Source: an uncultured Muribaculaceae bacterium (GTDB lineage: Bacteria > Bacteroidota > Bacteroidia > Bacteroidales > Muribaculaceae). Taken from it: 57,809 bases of DNA. The notes under the pieces were generated by a model that worked only from the letters and a program-made list of their open reading frames with translations, was not told the origin of the DNA and ran no database searches. Location: assembly GCA_910584495.1 (NCBI GenBank), contig CAJUAR010000006.1, forward strand, positions 1 through 57,809, read 5' to 3'. The translations under genes and the position numbers were made by a program. Shown here in pieces: positions 1 to 9,100 of the stretch (position 1 is its first letter; each line of letters starts with the position of its first letter).

Positions 1-46
1 CCCAAAGGGGTCAGTCCCGCGTGCCCGAAGGGGTCAAACACACGCG
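1..46. repeat. GC-rich direct repeat, 23-bp period, at window edge
   Basis: Two adjacent 23-bp units (1-23 and 24-46) each begin with the 13-mer CCCRAAGGGGTCA and end in a GCG-rich tail. Their later halves are only loosely similar. The composition is far more GC-rich than the coding DNA that starts near position 47. The repeat runs to the edge of the window, so its full copy number cannot be seen. It supplies the last codons and the stop of the neighbouring permease ORF, so it interrupts that gene. It could be a dispersed intergenic repeat, the end of a mobile element, or an assembly-edge artefact. Confidence 0.55.
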
Positions 47-303
47 CCTTTTCCATCGGCTAAGGAAACTATGCCTTTGAATGTGAAATATGAATTTGTA
101 CGGAATTTCTCTAACAGATTTCGCGATACATCGTCGTGTTGTTCGATTACTGCTATGATATTGATATTGTTCACCTCGGTGGATATTGCAAATCCGAAGA
201 GGAGCAGAAGTACCAAGGGCATGAAGAGCACGACCGTAAGCGTGCGGAAATCGCGCCACAGATGCAAGGCTTCTTTTTTTATCATTTGAAACAATATGTC
301 CAT
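34..303 (-). CDS. ABC-2 type transporter permease, N-terminal fragment (truncated)
   Basis: This is the inner-membrane subunit of the efflux system encoded just upstream on the same strand. Only 89 codons remain, whereas permeases of this YbhS/YbhR type normally have about 370. An amphipathic start (MIKKEALHLWRD) is followed by one hydrophobic segment at about residues 22-42, then the start of the periplasmic domain (NNINIIAVIEQ). The last few residues come from the GC-rich repeat rather than from family sequence, and a TGA follows. The start codon lies 4 bp after the end of the ABC gene, with AGGAG about 8 bp upstream. The fragment is unlikely to work alone. A second permease would be expected further downstream, outside the window. 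Confidence 0.7.
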   Translation of the reverse strand: MDILFQMIKKEALHLWRDFRTLTVVLFMPLVLLLLFGFAISTEVNNINIIAVIEQHDDVSRNLLEKFRTNSYFTFKGIVSLADGKGACV

Positions 304-307
304 ATGT

Positions 308-1051
308 TCAGTCTCCTCTCTTTGCGTCTTTGGCTACTAATCTGAATACTTCATCCATTGTGACGGCCTCATATTCTTTTTTGAGGTTCTCGGGGCTGTC
401 AAGGGCTTTGATTTGGCCGTCTACCATAATGGAAATGCGATTGCAGTATTCGGCTTCGTCGAGATAGTGGGTTGTAACAAAAACTGTTATGCCCTGAGCT
501 GATGCCTGATAGATGAGCTCCCAAAATTTTCGGCGTGTTACAGGGTCGACACCGCCTGTCGGTTCGTCGAGAAACACCACATCAGGCCGGTGCATTGTGG
601 CGGCGGAAAATGCAAGTTTCTGTCGCCATCCAGTTGGAATATCCTTCACAAGCGTGTTTTTCATCTGCTCCATGCCCAAAGCTTTGAAAACCTCATCGGA
701 CATGATTCGAATTTCTTTGGCGGACATGCCATAAATGGTGGAAAACAAAGTGAGATTTTCGATTACTGTGAGGCCTTCGTACAGCGAAAATTTCTGGCTC
801 ATATAGCCGATATGCCGTTTGATGTCTTCGGCTTGGGTTGTGATGTCGAATCCGGCCACAGTACCCGAACCGGAGGTGGGGTAGCTTAATCCGCACAACA
901 TGCGCATGGCTGTGGTTTTGCCGGCTCCGTTGGCTCCGAGAAAACCAAATATCTCGCCGCGCCGCACATCGAAGCTGAGATTGTCCACGGCAGTGAAGTT
1001 ACCGAATCTTTTCACAAGATTTCGGACCGAAATAGCCAGATTGTTATTCAT
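308..1051 (-). CDS. ABC transporter ATP-binding protein (YbhF C-terminal-half type)
   Basis: This is one of two ATPase subunits predicted to drive the ABC-2 efflux pump on the cytoplasmic face. Seen in the sequence: Walker A GANGAGKT at residues 39-46, Walker B VVFLDEP at 158-164, and a canonical H-loop TTH with His195. The signature motif is degenerate: IPTGW at 138-142 replaces LSGGQ. The ATG at 1051 is preferred to an in-frame TTG at 1060, because it overlaps the TAA of the upstream ABC gene (ATGAATAA), a normal coupled start. In E. coli YbhF the two ATPase halves are fused; here they are separate genes. A role in drug or bile-type efflux is inferred from operon architecture. Confidence 0.9.
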   Translation of the reverse strand: MNNNLAISVRNLVKRFGNFTAVDNLSFDVRRGEIFGFLGANGAGKTTAMRMLCGLSYPTSGSGTVAGFDITTQAEDIKRHIGYMSQKFSLYEGLTVIENLTLFSTIYGMSAKEIRIMSDEVFKALGMEQMKNTLVKDIPTGWRQKLAFSAATMHRPDVVFLDEPTGGVDPVTRRKFWELIYQASAQGITVFVTTHYLDEAEYCNRISIMVDGQIKALDSPENLKKEYEAVTMDEVFRLVAKDAKRGD

Positions 1052-1955
1052 TATCGGCAAGTTTAATAAAAAGGTCTTCGATAGTTCCTTCGGCCGGATA
1101 GATTTTTACATCGGTCAAGCCCCGGTCGATCATGGCCTTGACTGCTTCGTCTCGTTTGAACTCATTTCCTGCAACAAGGTGAAGAGTTGCTCCAAACGTA
1201 TAGCAGTTCTTAACGTCCGGCAGTTTGCGCAAGGCCTGCAGGAGCGGGTACATTTCCTTTGCCGATGCACTGTAGAGATTCTCTCCAAGATTTGATACAA
1301 GACGTTGGGGGGTGTCGACATCCAGAATGTGCCCTTTGTCGATAAGAGCAATGGTCTGACAACGCTGTGCCTCGTCCATATAGGAAGTTGAGACCATAAT
1401 TGTGATACCTTTCTCTTTCAATGTGACCAGCATATCCCAAAATTCACTGCGCGACACGGTATCTACACCCGTTGTGGGTTCGTCCAGCAGTAGAATCTTA
1501 GGGCGGTGAATAAGAGCGCAAGCGAGGGCGAGTTTTTGTTTCATGCCTCCGGACAAAGCCCTTGCAATGCGGTTGGGAAACTTTGCCAGCTGGTCAAAAA
1601 AAGGAGCTGTCAGGTCGTAGTTATCCTTGACATTCACGCCGAAGAGCGAGGCGAAAAAGTGAAGGTTTTCTTTCACTGTAAGGTCGGGATAAAGCGAGAA
1701 TCGTTCGGGCATATATCCGATATTTGCTCTGATTGCACGATAATCTTTTATTATATCGAAGCCTGCGACAGAGGCTTTGCCGCTGTCGGGAGCAATGAGA
1801 GTGGTAAGTATTTGGTATAATGTTGATTTCCCCGCTCCATCGGGGCCGATGAGACCAAACATTGCTCCTTGGGGTACTGAGAAAGAAACATTGTCGAGAG
1901 CCACGTCTTTACCATAGGCTTTCGTCACATTTTCTATGTCGATGGCGGGAGTCAT
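1044..1955 (-). CDS. ABC transporter ATP-binding protein (YbhF N-terminal-half type)
   Basis: This is the second ATPase subunit of the efflux system. Walker A GPDGAGKS lies at residues 37-44, a canonical signature LSGGM at 134-138 and Walker B ILLLDEP at 154-160. The switch histidine is replaced: the H-loop reads STSYMDEA, with Ser191 where His is expected. The extra 80 or so C-terminal residues are usual for ABC-2 ATPases. Its start overlaps the hlyD stop (ATGA at 1952-1955) and its stop overlaps the next ABC start, so translation is probably coupled. Paired with the downstream subunit, it would form one consensus and one degenerate ATP site. Confidence 0.9.
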   Translation of the reverse strand: MTPAIDIENVTKAYGKDVALDNVSFSVPQGAMFGLIGPDGAGKSTLYQILTTLIAPDSGKASVAGFDIIKDYRAIRANIGYMPERFSLYPDLTVKENLHFFASLFGVNVKDNYDLTAPFFDQLAKFPNRIARALSGGMKQKLALACALIHRPKILLLDEPTTGVDTVSRSEFWDMLVTLKEKGITIMVSTSYMDEAQRCQTIALIDKGHILDVDTPQRLVSNLGENLYSASAKEMYPLLQALRKLPDVKNCYTFGATLHLVAGNEFKRDEAVKAMIDRGLTDVKIYPAEGTIEDLFIKLADNE

Positions 1956-2839
1956 AGTCTTACTTCGCCGTATTGTCCCAATTTAAGTCTTCCGTCATTT
2001 TTCACGGCAATCTTCACGGCATACACAAGATTGGCCCTTGTGTCTTTTGTCTGAATGGATTTTGGAGTGAACTCACTTTCCTGGGCTATCCATGTTATGT
2101 AGCCCGGGTATTCGTATTGTTCGTCGCCCCCGAAATCGGCAATGACAGTTACTTTCTGTCCTATTTTGATATCGGCCAATTGGTTGGCAGTGAAGTAGCT
2201 GCGAAGATAGATGTCGCTAAGATTGGCAATTTTGAAAAGAGGACGACCCATGGAGGCATATTCACCGGCTTCGGCAAATTTGGCAAGTACGGTGCCTGTG
2301 ACGGGGGCTTTGATTATACTCTTTGAAATTTGTTCGTCGATTTGCTCTTTTTGGTATTGTAGGGCAATGGCGTTGTCGGCAATCGACGATTTGTTTTTGT
2401 TAAGTGTCGAAAGCAGGGCCTCGAGCCTGGCACGCAGTGTGGCGAGTGTTGCAGAAGCATCGTCGCTTTGCTTCTGTGTGGCTGCTCCATCGGCAAGAAG
2501 ACGGCCAATTCGTTCACATTCGCGTTGTTGGTGTGCAATTTCCGAGCGCAATGATGCTGCTTGTGCTGCAACATCGGGTGATGAGCTTTCGGTTGATGAC
2601 TGTCGGTATTGGATTTGTTTCTGTTGCAGAACAAGTAAAGCGGTGTCAATGACAGCGACGGACATGCCGGCCTGCACTTGGTCGCCTTCGTCAATGTCAA
2701 AAGCTGTAATTTTTCCATTGGTTTCGGCGGCAACAGTAACTGTTGTAGCTTCGAAAATTCCGGTGGCATCATAGTCTGGCTTGTTGTGGCAAGAACACAT
2801 GAGATATATGGCGATGATAGATATGACTGTCTTTTTCAT
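1952..2839 (-). CDS. HlyD-family membrane fusion protein, probable lipoprotein
   Basis: Periplasmic adaptor that should join the inner-membrane ABC pump to the TolC-like channel. The N-terminus has a short hydrophobic segment and a possible lipobox ending at Cys17 (MCSC). A split biotinyl/lipoyl half follows (about 28-65, VAAETNGKITAFDIDEGDQV), then a long alanine/glutamine-rich helical hairpin (about 75-165), the second lipoyl half (KAPVTGTVLAKFAEAGEY) and a beta-barrel domain. At 295 residues it matches YbhG/YhiI-type adaptors. It overlaps both neighbours by 4 bp (ATGA), placing it firmly in the operon. Confidence 0.9.
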   Translation of the reverse strand: MKKTVISIIAIYLMCSCHNKPDYDATGIFEATTVTVAAETNGKITAFDIDEGDQVQAGMSVAVIDTALLVLQQKQIQYRQSSTESSSPDVAAQAASLRSEIAHQQRECERIGRLLADGAATQKQSDDASATLATLRARLEALLSTLNKNKSSIADNAIALQYQKEQIDEQISKSIIKAPVTGTVLAKFAEAGEYASMGRPLFKIANLSDIYLRSYFTANQLADIKIGQKVTVIADFGGDEQYEYPGYITWIAQESEFTPKSIQTKDTRANLVYAVKIAVKNDGRLKLGQYGEVRL

Positions 2840-4122
2840 TGGTTGAGGGTATATTTCAATTGGTAGATGCTTTGGATAAGTTGTATTTCATGAATGGAAG
2901 AGGTGAGACGAGCCTGATTTTCGTCGGTGATTTTTGTCAGCAGCGCAGTTGCATCGATTACACCATTTTCCAATTGTGATTCAGCGGCTTTGCGAACGTT
3001 GGTGCGTAGGTCGGAGATACGTCTGTCGTTTTCAATCACCTTTTGCAGCTCCTCGATGCGGGCTGTCTGCTCGTTGGTCCGTAGCTTGTTGGTGAAAAGA
3101 AATACATCGCGATCGGTCTCTACTGTCGCGTTTGCAAGTTTGATGCGCGATAAACTGTTCTTGCGGGTATAGTAAGCTCCAAGGTTCCACGACACTTTCA
3201 TGCCGGCTACAATATTGAACGACAAATCGCGGTCCATCATGCTTTTGAAGTTATTAAAACCGGGGTAGCCGTAGAAAGCCTGTGCAAATAATCCGATTTT
3301 AGGCATAAGCGATGATGAAATTTCGTTTTGTCGTGCATTGTTAGCTTTGGCTTGTGCTGCAAATAAGTCGAGTTCGGGTCGAGTCGAAGCCATGCTTGCC
3401 GGCATTTCCGGCTTTGGCTTTACGAGCTTTTCTTTCGTCATCTCCTTTCCGGTGTAAATTCCCAAAAGGCGACGGTAGCATTGAGTTTGGCCTTTGACCT
3501 GTATAATTTGCTGGTCCACGGCAAGAGTTTGAGCTTCGACCATATCGACATCGCACTGCATTGCCGTGCCGTTGGATTCCATAGATTTAAGCTTGGCGAG
3601 ATTGTTCTGAAGCAAAGCCAACGTTTGCTCCGAAATTTTAGTCTGTTCTTCAACCAGAAGTATGCCGAAAAAGAGATTTTCTACTCTTTCGCGAACAGCA
3701 TAGAGCTGTACATCGACTGCTGCCGCTTGTTGTTCACTGGTGCTTCTTGCAACAGTACGCCGAGCCTTGGATGTCCCACCGTCCCATATTGTCTGATTGA
3801 CATCTACACCAATTTTATATTGTGTTTTGCCGAGGCCTGAGACGTCGGTATTCATTTGCTCGAGGATATTGTTCAGCGCATCGGGGAACGAAGGCACGAC
3901 GTTTTGCACTGTTCCTTGTGCATAAATGCCAATTTGAGGAAGCCAGCTTTTGTTTATGTCCGATATGTTTATTTTGTCGGTTTGTTGCAGAATATCATAT
4001 TTTCGGAGCAGGGGATAGTTGTCGTGAGCCAATTCGACGCATTGCTCAACTGTAATATCTGCCATGGCGGGCATACAACTTGCAGCCGCAGCAATCAAGA
4101 ATACGGAATATTTTCTAATCAT
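2836..4122 (-). CDS. TolC-family outer membrane efflux protein
   Basis: Outer-membrane channel and periplasmic tunnel for the ABC efflux system. A clear signal peptide (about residues 1-21, ending PAMA) precedes DITVEQCVELAHDNYPLLRKYD, the usual start of the OEP fold. Two long helical repeats with Ala/Gln/Asn-rich heptads fill the rest. Its 428 residues are normal for the family. The ATG lies inside the end of the tetR gene (tetR stop at 4115-4117), so the regulator and the pump are cotranscribed. The substrate cannot be read from sequence. Confidence 0.9.
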   Translation of the reverse strand: MIRKYSVFLIAAAASCMPAMADITVEQCVELAHDNYPLLRKYDILQQTDKINISDINKSWLPQIGIYAQGTVQNVVPSFPDALNNILEQMNTDVSGLGKTQYKIGVDVNQTIWDGGTSKARRTVARSTSEQQAAAVDVQLYAVRERVENLFFGILLVEEQTKISEQTLALLQNNLAKLKSMESNGTAMQCDVDMVEAQTLAVDQQIIQVKGQTQCYRRLLGIYTGKEMTKEKLVKPKPEMPASMASTRPELDLFAAQAKANNARQNEISSSLMPKIGLFAQAFYGYPGFNNFKSMMDRDLSFNIVAGMKVSWNLGAYYTRKNSLSRIKLANATVETDRDVFLFTNKLRTNEQTARIEELQKVIENDRRISDLRTNVRKAAESQLENGVIDATALLTKITDENQARLTSSIHEIQLIQSIYQLKYTLNQ

Positions 4123-4756
4123 GGCATTGGATGTTTAGTTTATTCAGGATGGTGGCTATGTTCTCTTGCTTTCGCTTTTCAAGAAATTCGACTTGGTTCA
4201 TTCCGGTATTTTCAATCATTGCAGTCACAATTGGCGAGGCAAGGAACGGAAAGAGATTAAGCGAAACAATGTCGAGCAAAATCATCCGGGCATCAAGCCT
4301 GCGACAACGCCCATTCTGTGCTTCGGCATCGATTGTGGCCTGCATGTTGGCGAGCAATGGAGCGGCGATAGACAGAATGGCGTTCTTTATAGTTTCGAAT
4401 CTTTCGGGATTAATATATAATTCATTGATTATGAATCTGGGAAGCAGTGGATTGTTGCGCAGGAATTCAAAATGGTAGCTGACACCCTGAATAATGCGTT
4501 CTCGCAGGGGTAAGGCACTGTTGCCTATGGCTCCAAACATGATTTCGCTCAGTTGCGTCATTTTGTCCGATACGATTTTTTCGAAAAGCTTGTCCTTTGT
4601 GCGAAAATAGTAGTGGAACATGGCATGTGTAACCCCGGCTGCACCGGCTATGGAGGCTGTCTTGGCACCGGCGTAGCCTTTTTCAAGAAATTCTTTTTCT
4701 GCGGCTTGCATAATCATTGCTTCGGTGTCGTGCTGCTGCACATTTGCTTCACTCAT
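4115..4756 (-). CDS. TetR/AcrR-family transcriptional regulator
   Basis: First gene of the efflux operon and probably its autorepressor. The N-terminal TetR helix-turn-helix is clear (about residues 28-62, including the FHYYFRTKDKLFEKI recognition and stabilising region). The C-terminal ligand-binding domain is variable, as is normal. The ATG at 4756 is chosen because the open frame continues upstream only through the promoter and operator DNA. The protein is then 213 residues, typical for TetR regulators. A perfect inverted repeat lies 28 bp upstream of the start, on top of the predicted transcription start. This matches the layout of E. coli cecR (ybiH)-ybhGFSR. Confidence 0.9.
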   Translation of the reverse strand: MSEANVQQHDTEAMIMQAAEKEFLEKGYAGAKTASIAGAAGVTHAMFHYYFRTKDKLFEKIVSDKMTQLSEIMFGAIGNSALPLRERIIQGVSYHFEFLRNNPLLPRFIINELYINPERFETIKNAILSIAAPLLANMQATIDAEAQNGRCRRLDARMILLDIVSLNLFPFLASPIVTAMIENTGMNQVEFLEKRKQENIATILNKLNIQCHD

Positions 4757-4784
4757 AGTTAATAGAATTGATAAACATATTTGA

Positions 4785-4800
4785 CTAACAAAATTGTTAG
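4785..4800. promoter_or_regulatory. Palindromic operator, probable TetR binding site
   Basis: CTAACAA-AA-TTGTTAG is a perfect 7-bp inverted repeat with a 2-bp centre. It lies between the -7 element and the start codon of the tetR-led operon, where the transcript should begin. Position and symmetry fit autorepression by the TetR protein encoded directly downstream. Binding itself is inferred. Confidence 0.7.
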
Positions 4801-4802
4801 CG

Positions 4803-4834
4803 CAAAGATAGAGCTTATATCCCAAACCGCCAAA
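4803..4834 (-). promoter_or_regulatory. Bacteroidetes-type promoter of the tetR-efflux operon
   Basis: On the minus strand a TTTG (-33) element at 4834-4831 is followed after exactly 20 bp by TATCTTTG (-7) at 4810-4803. This matches the Bacteroidetes sigma-ABfr consensus TTTG-N19/21-TAnnTTTG. Transcription should start near 4797, inside the palindromic operator. Confidence 0.75.
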
Positions 4835-4853
4835 CAAATCGAGGAACAATTTT

Positions 4854-4892
4854 GTTTCTGTCTTGTTTACAAACACACACCGGGACAGAAAC
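4854..4892. other. Inverted repeat between divergent tetR and GH18 genes
   Basis: GTTTCTGTC (4854-4862) and GACAGAAAC (4884-4892) form a perfect 9-bp inverted repeat around a 21-bp spacer. It lies upstream of the tetR -33 element and about 125 bp upstream of the GH18 start. It could be a second operator or a hairpin; nothing in the sequence decides which. Confidence 0.35.
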
Positions 4893-4955
4893 AATGGATA
4901 TTTGGTGGAAAAATCGTCAAATAGGTTTGTTCATTGTCGTGTGGCCGCGGCGGCT

Positions 4956-4987
4956 CTTGCACTGTGAATGTCAAACAAGTAATTTTG
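4956..4987 (+). promoter_or_regulatory. Probable promoter of the GH18 lipoprotein gene
   Basis: CTTG at 4956-4959 is followed after 20 bp by TAATTTTG at 4980-4987, which fits the Bacteroidetes -33/-7 pattern with a weak -33. The predicted leader to the ATG at 5017 is about 20-25 nt. Confidence 0.5.
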
Positions 4988-5016
4988 TGGCTCAGAAAAT
5001 CAAAAATAATCACAGA

Positions 5017-6093
5017 ATGAAAGCGTCAATAATCCTTGCAGCCACTTTGGGCCTGTTATTTCTCACTAGCTCTAAGTGTTCAGACGATGCCCCGGACGTA
5101 AAACCTCTGCCGCCCGTCGAAAATCCTGATACCCCGGAGCCGGAAGAACCTGCTCTTCCCGAACGTGACAAGCCTGTTTTTGAGGGTAAAATGGTGGTAG
5201 GGTACTATCCTACATGGAGTACATGGTGGGGCGAGCCCGACTATGACAAGCTTTCGGTAATTTGCATTGCTTTCGCCGAGATGCGCGGTGATGGCCACAT
5301 CTACTGCGATGCTTATTCTGATGTGAAGCAAGTAATTGCCAATGCCCACAAAAAGAATGTCAAGGTTTTGGCATCGTTGCGTGATGCCCAGAATGTGTCG
5401 GCAGCTTTGGCCGATGAAGAACTACGCAAGAACTTTGCAAAGGAAGTGAAAAACTGCTTACGCGATTTTAATCTCGACGGTGTTGATGTCGATTATGAAG
5501 AATGGGGAGGCGATGAAAATGCAAAGCGCCTTAATCTCGAAAAGTTCTACATTGACCTACGAGCTCAAATTGGCGAAGGTTACCTGCTGACGGCAGCCCT
5601 CGGCGGTAAAACACACCTCGATTCATCGATAGACGCCCAGCTGGTAAGCCATCTGGATTATGTATTCCCCATGATTTACGATGACTGCGGCGGCTGGGAA
5701 GGCGGCGGCTGGGGCGAAGTAGGACAGCACTCAAGCACTCAGTACTTCAAAGATGTGATTGCTTTCTACACCACTACGCTTAATGTACCCAAAGAAAAAC
5801 TATGTGCAGGCATGCCATTCTATGGCTATGAATTCAAGTCTTCGACATCGACACAAGGTGCCACAGCTGTAGCCTATCGCGATTTGTTTTCGCGCTTTCC
5901 CGGCGTCGATGTGGCCAATACCGACAATGTGGATCTTATCTGGTACAATGGCATACCGACAATAAAAGACAAATGCCAGTATGTTGTTGACAACGATATT
6001 GCCGGTGTCATGATTTGGGAACTTTCGCAGGATACCCGGCAAGATGAAACAAGTTTGCTTAGCGCGGCATATAGTACACTGAACAATAGGTAA
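5017..6093 (+). CDS. Glycoside hydrolase family 18 lipoprotein
   Basis: Predicted surface enzyme that cleaves chitobiose-type GlcNAc linkages (chitinase or endo-beta-N-acetylglucosaminidase class). The GH18 catalytic signature DGVDVDYE is intact at residues 154-161, with Glu161 as the likely acid/base. Other barrel landmarks are VVGYYPTWS, VLASLRDA, YVFPMIYDD and GVMIWELSQD. The N-terminus has a hydrophobic signal and a possible lipobox Cys21, although Lys at -1 is unusual. Directly after it comes SDD, resembling the Bacteroides lipoprotein export signal for surface display, and then a Pro/Glu-rich linker to about residue 50. The ATG at 5017 is chosen over an upstream in-frame ATG that would put the signal peptide internally. 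The exact substrate is unknown. Confidence 0.88.
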   Translation: MKASIILAATLGLLFLTSSKCSDDAPDVKPLPPVENPDTPEPEEPALPERDKPVFEGKMVVGYYPTWSTWWGEPDYDKLSVICIAFAEMRGDGHIYCDAYSDVKQVIANAHKKNVKVLASLRDAQNVSAALADEELRKNFAKEVKNCLRDFNLDGVDVDYEEWGGDENAKRLNLEKFYIDLRAQIGEGYLLTAALGGKTHLDSSIDAQLVSHLDYVFPMIYDDCGGWEGGGWGEVGQHSSTQYFKDVIAFYTTTLNVPKEKLCAGMPFYGYEFKSSTSTQGATAVAYRDLFSRFPGVDVANTDNVDLIWYNGIPTIKDKCQYVVDNDIAGVMIWELSQDTRQDETSLLSAAYSTLNNR

Positions 6094-6124
6094 AATAGAT
6101 ATAGGAAATTGCGATTTGTCTCTT

Positions 6125-6160
6125 GACCGTTATGGCTTTGGTGGCCATAACGGTCTTTTT
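6125..6160 (+). terminator. Intrinsic terminator after the GH18 gene
   Basis: A perfect 12-bp stem (GACCGTTATGGC at 6125-6136 and GCCATAACGGTC at 6144-6155) with a 7-nt loop is followed by TTTTT. It sits between the convergent GH18 and mfd genes. Confidence 0.85.
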
Positions 6161-6161
6161 C

Positions 6162-9100
6162 TCATATCGGAGTGGAGGCAAGGGCTTCCTTGAGAATTGC
6201 AAGGGCGCGAGCCACGGTGTTGACATTTTTGAAGGCAAAGCTGCGGCGGTCGTTGCGCTGGCGGGGTTCAACCTCGGTGGGATGTGCCTGAAGATATGCC
6301 AGCATGCGCCCGAACATTTTCGACTGGTAGTAGGCCTTGTTGCTGTCGTCGACAAAATAGGTGTACATTGTGCCTTGCTTGATGACTACTTTTTCTATGC
6401 CAAGACGGCGGGCTGTCCAGCGCAATGGGGGCACTCGCAACAGCTCGCGTGATACATCCGGAATGCGTCCGAAGCGGTCGGTGAGGCGTTCTTCGAAGGC
6501 TTGCAGCTGGTCGTCGCGCTCAATGCTGTCGAGTTCTTGGTAAAGGGCTATTCGTTCGCTTTCCTGTGCTACGTATGTCATGGGCAGGAGAAGTTCGAGG
6601 TCGCTCTCAATGATGCAGTCGGCAACAAAATCGGAGGCTCCGGCTGTGCCGTCGTCGGCACCCTGCATGGTCGGAAATTCTTCTGTGCGTATTTCTGTAA
6701 CGGCTTCACGCAGAATTTTTTGGTAGGTTTCATAGCCCAGGTCGGCTATAAATCCACTTTGTTCGGCACCAAGGAGGTTGCCGGCTCCGCGAATGTCGAG
6801 GTCCTGCATGGCCAGGTGGATACCTGACCCAAGGTCGGAAAAGCTTTCGATAGCACTTAGACGGCGGCGTGCATCGGGAGTAATGGGCTTGCCGGGGGAA
6901 AGCATCAGGTAGCAGAAAGCTTTTCGGGAGCTGCGTCCCACGCGGCCTCTCAGCTGGTGAAGCTCGCTCAGACCGAAACGATCGGCTTCGTTGATGATGA
7001 TGGTGTTGACATTGGGCATGTCTATGCCGCTTTCGATGATGCTTGTGGCAAGAAGAATGTCGTAGTCGTGGGCAGCGAAGTCGCTGATAGATTTTTCGAG
7101 CCGTTCGGGGGGCATCTGTCCATGTGCCACAATTGTGCGTGCATCAGGTACGAGGCGGTGCAGCATGTCTTCGAGACGTGTGAGGCCCTCGATGCGCGGA
7201 CTGATAAAGAACACTTGTCCTCCACGGGCAAGTTCGAAGTTCAATGCTTCTTTCACAAGGTCGTCGTTCATTGTGTCTACGCTTGTGATGATAGGGTAGC
7301 GGTTTGGGGGCGGTGTGGTGATGGCAGAAAGGTCGCGGGCTCCCATAAGCGAGAACTGCAGCGTTCGCGGTATGGGTGTGGCCGTCATTGTGAGGGTGTC
7401 GATATTCACTTTGAGCTGGCGAAGCTTTTCTTTTACGGCAACGCCAAATTTCTGCTCTTCGTCGATGATGAGTAGCCCCAGATCTTTGAATTTGACACTC
7501 TTGCCAATGAGTTTGTGGGTGCCGATAAGTATATCGATTTTGCCCTCGGCAAGGTCGGCAAGAATTTGCTTGGTGTCCTTGGCCGAACGTGCACGCGACA
7601 GATATTCCACCCGGACAGAAAAATCATGCAGTCGGTCGCGGAAGGTGTTGAAATGCTGGTAGGCCAGCACCGTTGTGGGTACGAGCACGGCAACTTGTTT
7701 GCCGTCGACTGCGGCTTTGAAAGCTGCTCGTATAGCTACTTCTGTTTTGCCGAACCCCACATCTCCGCATACCAGTCGATCCATTGGACGTTCACTTTCC
7801 ATATCTGCCTTAACGGCCTGGGTGGCGGTGAGCTGGTCGGGGGTATCCTCGTAGATGAACGATGCTTCAAGCTCGTGTTGCAGATATGTGTCGGGGCTGA
7901 AGGCAAAGCCTTTTTCCTCGCGACGACGGGCATAGAGCTTGATAAGGTCGCGGGCTATGTCTTTCAGCTTGCTCTTGGTGCGGTCTTTGATTTTTTGCCA
8001 TGCCCCGCTGCCTATGCGGTTTATTTTTGGGGGCACGCCTTCTTTGCCACGGTATTTGGCAAGTTTGTGAAGCGAATGGATGGATACAAACAGGATGTCG
8101 TTGTTGTCGTAGACCAACTTGATGACTTCCTGCATTTTTCCATTGATGTTGGTGCGCAGCAGCCCTGCGAAGCGTCCCACTCCGTGGTCGATATGTACAA
8201 TATAGTCGCCCACCTCTATCTGTCCAAGTTCCTTCATGGACATGGCCAGTTTTCCGGTGCGTGCACGATCGCTTTTGAGGGTGTATTTGTGAAAACGGTC
8301 GAAAATCTGGTGGTCAGTGAACACGCACACTTTGGCCGTGTGGTCGACAAAGCCTTCGTGGAGTGTGCCTTCTACGGCCTCGAATTCTATTTTGTCGCCA
8401 CGGTCGGCAAAAATTTCGCGCAGTCGGTCGAACTGTTTCACATTCTCCGAAAGAATAAACAACCGATAGCCGTCTGATAGAAATTGATTGAAGGAGGAGG
8501 CTATGAGGTCGAAATTTTTGTGGTACACTCCTTGTGGCGAGCAGTCGAAAGCCAACGACGGCACGGGCGTGTGTTTTTCTCCCTCTTTTCCGGCCTTGAA
8601 CTGTAGCCGGCGAAAACGTGCAAGGTCGGCGGCAAAACGCTCGGGGTTTACAACGGTGTCAAGTGCGTCGGCATCGCCTTCTTCGGTGAGCAGGGTATAG
8701 GCCGACATTCCGCCTTCGGCAATGGCACGGATGCGCGAGGTGGTGAACTCTTCGTCGCGCAGGGCTATAATGCTGTCCGATGCTATGTAATTGAGTAGAG
8801 ATAGCATGGCGGCACGCGACGAAACTGCAGTGACAAGTTCAACTTGTTCGAGCTGGTGCTCGGACAGCTGTGTTTCGACGTTAAAGAGGCGTATCGAATC
8901 AATTTCGTCTCCGAAAAAGTCGATACGCACGGGCAGCTCGCTGCCATAGGAGAAAACATCGAGGATGGAACCGCGCATGGCATATTGCCCCGGTTCATAG
9001 ACATAGTCTACTTCTTTGAATCCCTTGTTTTTGAGCCAGCGAGCTACCTCGCTCATGTCGGCCGGCGTTTTTTTGTCGAGTTTTAAGGTGTGCGAGGCAA

